Assembly (NCBI GenBank): GCA_022828085.1
Contig: JAJEIY010000036.1
Location: 1-64,000, forward strand
From: Acidobacteriota bacterium
GTDB lineage: Bacteria; Acidobacteriota; Vicinamibacteria; Marinacidobacterales; Marinacidobacteraceae
Length of the DNA: 64,000 nucleotides
Direction: 5' to 3'
The notes beneath the pieces are model-generated. The model was not told the DNA's origin, searched no databases, and saw only the letters and a program-made list of their open reading frames with translations. Numbering within the stretch: position 1 is the first letter of the stretch; the number at the start of each line of letters is the position of its first letter. A program made the position numbers and the translations under genes. Shown piece by piece: positions 58,701 to 64,000 of the stretch.

Positions 58701-59369
58701 GAGCATGAGCGCGCGGTTGATCGCCGGGTCGAGCCAGCTCGGCGACCAGCTGATGAGAAACCCCAGGATGACGAGCAGCGTGGCGACCGGGAACGCGAAG
58801 ACCACGATGGGACGGCGGGTCCAGGCGCCGAGGAAGAACGGCACGCCGGCGAAGAACACGATCTGGGGAAGGCCGAGAAGCAGGGCCGGAACCAGGTAGT
58901 TCCCGGGAACGAACGGGCCGATCTGCGGGGAGTCCGCCCCGGTCGCCAGGAGGTGGTTGAAGCCCATGGACGCGGCCAGGAACAGGCTCCAGATGACCAG
59001 GAAGGCGACCACCGCTCCGGCGAAGCTGCCCCACACGTACTCCCGGACGGTCAGCCGGGTGGAGTGGAGGACCTCCCCCACCCGCTGTTCCGCATCCCGG
59101 ATCAGCACGAGCCCCGCCCCGATGGCGAGGAACCAGGCGCCCATCGCGGTGATCAGGACCGACTGGAGCATGCTCTGGGCGAACACGGAGGTGATGTGCG
59201 ACCGCTCCCCGCCGGCGGTGGCGTCGCCGCTGGAGATGGTCACGTTGCCCTGGGAGAAGCCCCAGGCCACGAGTACGAGAATCCCGAAGAGGAACCAGTA
59301 GGACGGCCGCCGGAGCGCCGAGGACAGTTCCCGGCGGGCAACAACGGCCCACCGGGCGAACGAGGTCAC
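55731..59369 (-). CDS. ABC transporter permease fused to M1-family aminopeptidase
   Basis: N-terminal multi-TM ABC-2-like permease; C-terminal [41 protein letters not shown] (HExxH...E). Confidence 0.88.
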   Translation of the reverse strand: MTSFARWAVVARRELSSALRRPSYWFLFGILVLVAWGFSQGNVTISSGDATAGGERSHITSVFAQSMLQSVLITAMGAWFLAIGAGLVLIRDAEQRVGEVLHSTRLTVREYVWGSFAGAVVAFLVIWSLFLAASMGFNHLLATGADSPQIGPFVPGNYLVPALLLGLPQIVFFAGVPFFLGAWTRRPIVVFAFPVATLLVILGFLISWSPSWLDPAINRALMLADPSGFRWLNETFLKLDRGLDFYNTAPLPPDTGFLLSRIALAGAGLLAVEAAARNTARRLLRGDTDSLVIGFRRGRREAPSPVAQAGPVSSARTLGELAMRTDPPGFLPAAAAIGRVEVRELTVRAGMYLFVPLILYQSVSQALFALGPFDSPLLLTSGAMAARQFNTLSLLVCVLLLFYTVESLMKERAQRFAEIYRTTPVGTGAMLLGKTAGNVVVAAGILAVALIASAAVITVRQVLGDPVGFDLGPFLAAWGGVMLPTFLFWTAFVTAAFALFRNRYAVYGLGLAMLIYTVYRMNVGDALSWVTNWIAWNSMIFWSDMGAFSLDGRALLLNRLLYLSLIPLLLALALKWLGRQEFDATRILHRLRPRAVLRSGVRLLPFALAPAALASALFFGGRAGDQGPDAEEARKDYWRRNTATWTDFRMPSVSHVDLDVDLEPAARTASVSGAYTFVNHRDHAYPEFPITAGPWDPIAWTLDGEPHEPENRAGLYVFSLEEPLAPGGSLTVGFEYELQYPRGLSTRVGGRGQFILDSGVVLTAFAPTFAPVPGYLPGIGVDEDNRYDPREYPDDFFEGETEPALGWGGRPFTTRIRITVPEEYTANSVGRLASEELREGRRTVVWESDHPVRLFNIVAGRYAVKEGRGTAIYHHPEHDYNVEEMSAALDAARVHYSEWFHPFPWELLKLSEFPAYAGYAQGFPTNITFSEGIGFLTKSDPRSHAAFAVVAHEAAHQWWANILTPGRGPGGNMLSEGMSHYATILLHEEVHGDRYRIEFAKRIEDSYGDGRFVNAERSLVKTDGSRRGDNTVIYDKGGWVMWMLQQEMGRENLLAGLRAFIDAYHAGSDFPVIQDMLAVLREFAPDPEAFDAFTAQWFFDVVAPEYRLSGLTKERAGRGWIVRGTVENAGTGRMTIGVAAAANERWSDAGDAGTRTVVSPSYRDARTSVELDAGESAEFEIEADFDPERVLVDPDVLVLQLRREAAVFDFPE

Positions 59370-60277
59370 GACTCCGGAGTCTCCGGCGGCCGCTCGCCGT
59401 CTCGGGCGGCGCCGTTCCGGGTGAGGAGGAGATACGCGTCCTCGAGACTCGGAGCGACCGGTTCGAAGCCGTCCGGCGGTGGTCCGTCCGGAGCGTGGAC
59501 CCGCACCCGGTTCCGCCCTTCGATGAGAACCGCCTGCGTGATTTCGAAGCGATCCGCGAGTGCTTCCATCTCATGCTTGTCCACCGCGCCCTCGAAGATC
59601 GCGCCTTCGAGCCGGGACCGCGCTCCCCTGGGAGTGGTGTCCGCCACGATCCGCCCACCGGTCAGGATGGCCACTCTCGGACACAGCACGGAGATGTCCT
59701 CCACGATGTGTGTGGACAACAGGACCAGCCGGTCTTCGGCCACCTCGGCCAGCAGCCGGTAGAAACGCAGCCGCTCCTCCGGATCGAGCCCGGCGGTGGG
59801 CTCGTCCACGACCACGATCCGGGGATTCCCGGCCAACGCCTGCGCGATGCCGAGCCGCTGCCGCATGCCGCCCGACCAGGTTCCTACCTTGCGCTTCGCC
59901 GCGTCCTGCAGGTTCACCCGCTCGAGGAGTTCCGCGGCAAGGCGTTTCACGCCCTGCGGCGCCTTGACGCCCTTCAGCACGAGGAGGAAACGAAGCATCG
60001 CGGCCCCGCTGAGGTGCGGATAAAAGCCGAAGTGTTGCGGGAGGTAGCCGAGTTGACCGCGGATGCGCCGGGGGTCTCCGCTCACGTCCTCACCGTCCAG
60101 GAACACGGCGCCCGAAGTGGGTTCCAGGAGACCGGCGACGATGCGCATGAGGGTGGTCTTGCCGGCGCCGTTCGGCCCGAGGAGCCCGAGCATTCCGCGC
60201 GACGCTTCGAGCGAAACGCCCTGGAGCGCCGCGACGGGCCCCGGATAGACCTTGACGAGGTTTCTGATTTCGAGCAT
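59366..60277 (-). CDS. ABC transporter ATP-binding protein
   Basis: [19 protein letters not shown] (Walker A); [40 protein letters not shown] overlap with the fused permease. Confidence 0.92.
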   Translation of the reverse strand: MLEIRNLVKVYPGPVAALQGVSLEASRGMLGLLGPNGAGKTTLMRIVAGLLEPTSGAVFLDGEDVSGDPRRIRGQLGYLPQHFGFYPHLSGAAMLRFLLVLKGVKAPQGVKRLAAELLERVNLQDAAKRKVGTWSGGMRQRLGIAQALAGNPRIVVVDEPTAGLDPEERLRFYRLLAEVAEDRLVLLSTHIVEDISVLCPRVAILTGGRIVADTTPRGARSRLEGAIFEGAVDKHEMEALADRFEITQAVLIEGRNRVRVHAPDGPPPDGFEPVAPSLEDAYLLLTRNGAARDGERPPETPES

Positions 60278-60412
60278 GAAGGCTGGGAGAGTAAGGGAGC
60301 GCCGGCCGCCGGGCCAGTTGCTGTCAGACGCCGTCCCGCGGGCCGCTCAAGAGCCGTAATGGCGCCGCCGGCGTTCCAAGCCGTATCCGCCGTGAGTCCG
60401 GGGAGCGGGGTG

Positions 60413-60463
60413 CGGTTTCGACCGCCTGCCGGCGGTCGATGCCGGCCGGAGGCCGACGCTCCG
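60413..60463 (-). repeat. Two-hairpin intergenic element, copy M
   Basis: gtt + TCGACCGCC-TGCC-GGCGGTCGA + t + GCCGGCC-GGA-GGCCGAC + gctccg. Confidence 0.72.
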
Positions 60464-60468
60464 CTCCC

Positions 60469-61674
60469 CTACAACTCGGCGTGTTGGGCGGCCGCGCCGG
60501 GGCCGAGGAAGGCTTCGACGTACTTCGCTCCGGTGCCGGTGTTGAAGAGGACCACGGTGTCGTCCTCGGCCACGTCGCCCGAATCGCGAAGCCGGCGCAG
60601 TGCGCTCAGGCAGGCGCCGCCCTCGGGAGCGGCGAAGATGCCCTCGGCGGCGCCGATCCGGCGGGCGTCGCGCATGAGTTCCTCGTCGCTGACCGCGATC
60701 GCGGTGCCGCCGCTCTCCCGGACCGCCGCCAGGATCAGGAAGTCCCCGAGCGCCTTGGGCACGCGGAGGCCGGAAGCCACGGTATGCGCGTTCTGCCACA
60801 TCTCGGAGGCTTCCGCGCCTTCCGCGAACGCCTTCGGAATGGGCGCGCAGCCCTCGGATTGCACGGACACCATCCGCGGCCGCTCCGGCCCGATCCAGCC
60901 GAGCTGCTCCATCTCGTCGAACGCCTTCCACATGCCGATGAGCCCGGTGCCGCCGCCGGTCGGATAGAGGATCACGTCGGGCAGGCGCCCGAGTTGCTCG
61001 AAGACCTCGTAGCCCATCGTCTTCTTGCCCTCGATGCGGTAGGGCTCCTTCAGCGTGGCGACCTCGAAGAGGCCGCGGCCCGGCGCGAGTTCCGCGATCA
61101 TGCGGCCCGCATCGGAGATGAGGCCGTCGATGGAGTGGACTTCGGCCCCGTACACCGACGCCTCGATCCGGTTCACCTCGGGACAGTCGCGGGGCACCGC
61201 GACCACGCACTCGATCCCGGCCCGGGCCGCATAGGCGGCGGCCGCCCCGCCGGCGTTCCCCGCCGAGGGCAGGGCAATCCCGGGGGCGTCGAACTGGTAC
61301 GCCGCCGAGACCGCCAGGCAGAGTCCCCGGTCCTTGAAGCTCCCCGTGGGGTTCATCCCCTCGTCCTTGATCAGAAGTTCCCGGATCCCGAGCTCGGCGC
61401 CCAGGGTGGGGGCCGGATGCAGCGGCGTGCCGCCCTCCCCGAGCTTCAGGCAGTGGCGTTCCTCCTGGATGGGCAGGACCTCGTGGTACCGCCAGAGATC
61501 GAAGGGCCGATCCTTGATCGCCGCCAGGGTGAACGTCTCCGCCGCCGCTGCGAGGTCGTAGCAGGCGAGTAGTGGGTGCTTTTCGTCCGAGAGGTTCTGA
61601 GGCGCGAAGGCGTCGTGGCGATGCCCGGTCTTCGAGCACTCCAGGTGGGTGAGATAGGAGTACGGGGCGGCCAC
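60469..61674 (-). CDS. thrC: Threonine synthase
   Basis: [85 protein letters not shown]. Confidence 0.88.
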   Translation of the reverse strand: MAAPYSYLTHLECSKTGHRHDAFAPQNLSDEKHPLLACYDLAAAAETFTLAAIKDRPFDLWRYHEVLPIQEERHCLKLGEGGTPLHPAPTLGAELGIRELLIKDEGMNPTGSFKDRGLCLAVSAAYQFDAPGIALPSAGNAGGAAAAYAARAGIECVVAVPRDCPEVNRIEASVYGAEVHSIDGLISDAGRMIAELAPGRGLFEVATLKEPYRIEGKKTMGYEVFEQLGRLPDVILYPTGGGTGLIGMWKAFDEMEQLGWIGPERPRMVSVQSEGCAPIPKAFAEGAEASEMWQNAHTVASGLRVPKALGDFLILAAVRESGGTAIAVSDEELMRDARRIGAAEGIFAAPEGGACLSALRRLRDSGDVAEDDTVVLFNTGTGAKYVEAFLGPGAAAQHAEL

Positions 61675-61675
61675 G

Positions 61676-62233
61676 TCAGACCGAGAGGATGCTCTCTTCC
61701 TTGCGGGACGCGATCTCGGCGATCCGCTTCACGTGCGCGTCGGTGGCCTTTTGCACCTCGGCCTCGAGGTCGTGTTCGAGGTCCTCGGAGAGTTCCTTGC
61801 TCTTGACCAGCTTCTTGGCGCGCTGGTTGGCGTCGCGCCGGACCTGCCGGAGCGCGTTCTTGTGCTCCTCCGCCATCCGGCTGATGCTCTTCGCAAGCTG
61901 CTTCCGCCGCTCCTGGCTGAGCGGCGGGATCGGGATGCGGAGCATGGTCCCGTCGGAGGCCGGGTTCAGGTCGAGATCGGCCGCCCGGATCGCCCTGTCG
62001 ATCGCGGGCAACAAATTGCGCTCCCAGGGCTGCACGGTGATGGTGCTGGCGTCGGGAGTCTTCAGGGTGGCGACCTGGTTCAGCGGCATGAGCTGCCCGT
62101 AGTAGTCCACCCGGACCGAATCCAGCAGGGCCACCGACGCCCGCCCGGTACGGACCGAAGCCAGTTCGTGCTCGAACACCTCGACCGTCTTGTCCATCCG
62201 GCGGTTCAGGTCGTCCAGAATCTGGTGATCCAT
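61676..62233 (-). CDS. frr: Ribosome recycling factor
   Basis: TGRASVALLDSVRVDYYGQLMPLNQVATLKTPDASTITVQPWERNLLPAIDRAI; LSQERRKQLAKSISRMAEEHKNALRQVRRDAN. Confidence 0.95.
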   Translation of the reverse strand: MDHQILDDLNRRMDKTVEVFEHELASVRTGRASVALLDSVRVDYYGQLMPLNQVATLKTPDASTITVQPWERNLLPAIDRAIRAADLDLNPASDGTMLRIPIPPLSQERRKQLAKSISRMAEEHKNALRQVRRDANQRAKKLVKSKELSEDLEHDLEAEVQKATDAHVKRIAEIASRKEESILSV

Positions 62234-62255
62234 CGCTTCCGCTCCCCCCGCGGCC

Positions 62256-62987
62256 CTACGTGTCGAGGGCCGGCTTTTCGACCCGGGTCCCGACGTCGTC
62301 GCCCCGGGCGGCCTGTTGAATGTCGTCCTGGTGGCACACCACGATCGGGAGGTCGTTCTCCATGCACAGCGAGATCGCGGTGGTGTCCATGAAGCGAAGC
62401 TCCTGCCGGATCGCTTCCAGATAGGTGAGCCGGCGGATCGGACGGGCCTCCGGGTCCTTTTCCGGGTCGCCGGTGAAGACCCCCGGCACCCGGGTGGCCT
62501 TGATGAGCACGTCGGCGCGAATCTCGTTTGCCCGTAGCGCGGCGGCGGTGTCCGTCGAGAAGTAGGGGTTTCCGGTTCCCGCGGCGAAGAGGGTGATCCG
62601 TCCCTTCTCGAGGTGCCGGAGGGCCCGGCGGCGAATGAACGGTTCGGCGACTTGCCGGACGGTGATTGCGGACATCACCCGCGTGTGGCAGCCGAGCTTT
62701 TCGAGCGCTTCCTGGACGGCGAGGGCGTTGATGAGAGTGGCGAGCATGCCCATCGAATCCGCGGTGACCCGGTCCATGCCGCGGGTTTCGGCGCCGAGCC
62801 CCCGGAAGATGTTCCCGCCGCCGATCACGCACGCGGTCTCGATGCCCTCCTTGTGGACCGCGGCGATGAGCCGCGCCATCCGCTCCACCTCACCCGGAGA
62901 GATGCCGGCGTGCTCCTCACCCTTGAGCGCCTGGCCCGACAGTTTGAGCAGAACCCGGCGCGGTGGGTTCGGCCGGCTCCCGCTCAT
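62256..62987 (-). CDS. pyrH: UMP kinase
   Basis: RVLLKLSGQALKGEEHAGISPGEVERMARLIAAVHKEGIETACVIGGGNIFRG; FAAGTGNPYFSTDTAAALRANEI. Confidence 0.95.
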   Translation of the reverse strand: MSGSRPNPPRRVLLKLSGQALKGEEHAGISPGEVERMARLIAAVHKEGIETACVIGGGNIFRGLGAETRGMDRVTADSMGMLATLINALAVQEALEKLGCHTRVMSAITVRQVAEPFIRRRALRHLEKGRITLFAAGTGNPYFSTDTAAALRANEIRADVLIKATRVPGVFTGDPEKDPEARPIRRLTYLEAIRQELRFMDTTAISLCMENDLPIVVCHQDDIQQAARGDDVGTRVEKPALDT

Positions 62988-63049
62988 GCGGTCATGGTAC
63001 GCGGCTTTCGCCGCGACCGGACGCCAAAGCTGTTCGCCGAGAGCGGTCG

Positions 63050-63676
63050 CTAAAGCTGTTCGCCGCGCTCGAAGCGGATGAAGCGCCGCACCTGGATGTT
63101 CTCCTTGATCGCCTGCGCGGCCTCGAGGATCCGGTCCTGGACGCGCATCTTCCTGGAGTCGTCGAGGGCGTACGGCTGCTCGACGAGCACCCGCTCGGAG
63201 AGGAACCGGTCGAGCTTCCCGGAAACGATGCGGTCAACCACGGCGGGCGGCTTGTTGGCGTTCTTCGGGTCCTGCGCCAACTGCGCGCGGATGAGGTCGG
63301 TCTCGTCGTGGATCACGGCCTCGGGCACGTCCTCGCGCCGGACCCACCTTGCCGGGGCCGGGTAGGCGCAGGCGATGTGGATCGCCACGTCGTTCGCGAG
63401 GTCGCGGAACGTCTGGTTCCGGGCGACGAAATCGGTCTCGCAGGACAGCTCCACCATCACCCCGATCCGGTGATCGTGGATGTACGAGTGGATGAGCCCC
63501 TCGCTGGTGGTTCGTCCCGCGCGGCGCTCCGCCGCCGCGGCGCCCTTCTCGCGCAGCAGGCGGACGGCCCTGTCGAAATCTCCGTCCGCGTCCACGAGTG
63601 CTTTCTTGCAGTCGGCGAAGCCCGCTCCGGTCTGGTCCCGGAGCTTCTTGACGTCCTGCGCGCTGATGGCGGCCAT
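63050..63676 (-). CDS. tsf: Translation elongation factor Ts
   Basis: AISAQDVKKLRDQTGAGFADCKKALVDADGDFDRAVRLLREKGAAAAERRAGR; IGVMVELSCETDFVARNQTFRDLANDVAIHIA. Confidence 0.95.
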   Translation of the reverse strand: MAAISAQDVKKLRDQTGAGFADCKKALVDADGDFDRAVRLLREKGAAAAERRAGRTTSEGLIHSYIHDHRIGVMVELSCETDFVARNQTFRDLANDVAIHIACAYPAPARWVRREDVPEAVIHDETDLIRAQLAQDPKNANKPPAVVDRIVSGKLDRFLSERVLVEQPYALDDSRKMRVQDRILEAAQAIKENIQVRRFIRFERGEQL

Positions 63677-63740
63677 TGGGGGAATCTCCTGTTGAAGCCG
63701 CCGGGGCGGCGACGTTTCGGCGGTATCTCGAGGTGTCCGG

Positions 63741-64000
63741 TCAGCCGGTGGCGGCCGGTGCCGGATCCTCGGTTTCTGAACTGGCGACGGTGCTCGGGGC
63801 CCCGACGGGGTCCGGGTCCGGAGCCGCGGCGTCGCTCGCCGCGGACGCTTCGCCGGAGGCCGCCGAGTTGTCCGCGTCAGCGCTGCTCGCGCCCGGGCCG
63901 GCCGGGTCGGGGCCGGTCGTCGCAGCAGGGCCGCTCGAACCCGGCGCGGCGGCTTCGGAAGGCGGAGCGGTATCGGCAGCCCCGTCCGGCGCCGCACCGT
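63741..64000 (-). CDS. C-terminal tail of the gene upstream of tsf (presumed ribosomal protein S2), partial
   Basis: Open frame from the window edge to TGA at 63741-63743: GAAPDGAADTAPPSEAAAPGSSGPAATTGPDPAGPGASSADADNSAASGEASAASDAAAPDPDPVGAPSTVASSETEDPAPAATG*. The rpsB identity is inferred only from the conserved rpsB-tsf-pyrH-frr order. Confidence 0.55.
   Translation of the reverse strand, partial: GAAPDGAADTAPPSEAAAPGSSGPAATTGPDPAGPGASSADADNSAASGEASAASDAAAPDPDPVGAPSTVASSETEDPAPAATG

Noticed and set aside
56175-59762. 1195-aa plus-strand ORF opposite the ABC-M1 fusion
   Set aside because: Antisense shadow ORF; the minus-strand product has clear permease and M1 motifs.
1-64000. CRISPR arrays, tRNA/rRNA genes, prophage, integrases, restriction-modification or other defence islands
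   Set aside because: No regularly spaced short repeats with unique spacers, no cloverleaf or rRNA-like stretches noticed, and no recombinase, nuclease-methylase or phage structural motifs in the translations.

Overview
This is a high-GC bacterial chromosomal window of 64 kb. It is mostly ordinary single-copy genes and operons. I see no CRISPR array, rRNA, tRNA, transposase or phage module. The far right (minus strand) carries the conserved rpsB(C-term)-tsf-pyrH-frr block, followed by a threonine synthase. Other recognisable genes are an SDF-family symporter, a class V aminotransferase, a redox cluster (octaheme cytochrome with HEAT/TPR repeats, CRTAC1/FG-GAP protein, membrane-anchored pentaheme cytochrome with TPR, TVP38/TMEM64 protein, MerA/Lpd-like oxidoreductase), rnhB, a family-4 UDG, the methylmalonyl-CoA mutase large subunit, PhyH, PfkB, RlpA, DinB/DUF1572, a SorA/SorB-like sulfite dehydrogenase, a fused MFS/spermidine synthase, a PQQ dehydrogenase, an Sfp-type PPTase, an RND pump, galK, lhr, kynU, an S9 peptidase, an amidase, a GGT, an LVIVD/Ig-like protein, and an ABC permease-M1 peptidase fusion with its ATPase. 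The most interesting signal is an unannotated probable selenoprotein at 24566-25156 (minus). It is a PCYCGC-type Cys-rich membrane-anchored protein whose ORF is cut by an in-frame TGA. The reading frame continues past the TGA into a plausible conserved tail, giving a U-x-x-C motif. A perfect CCAGGAG-GUC-CUCCUGG hairpin lies just downstream, in the geometry of a bacterial SECIS. Other notable signals are (i) a dispersed two-hairpin intergenic repeat with covarying stems, present in about 12 copies; (ii) a 201-bp tandem repeat that duplicates a gene's C-terminal codons plus one such element, where the last relic copy differs almost only at synonymous sites; and (iii) several decaying genes, including a coiled-coil membrane protein with a 1-nt frameshift. 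Product names rest on motif and family recognition from the translations. No database search was run.
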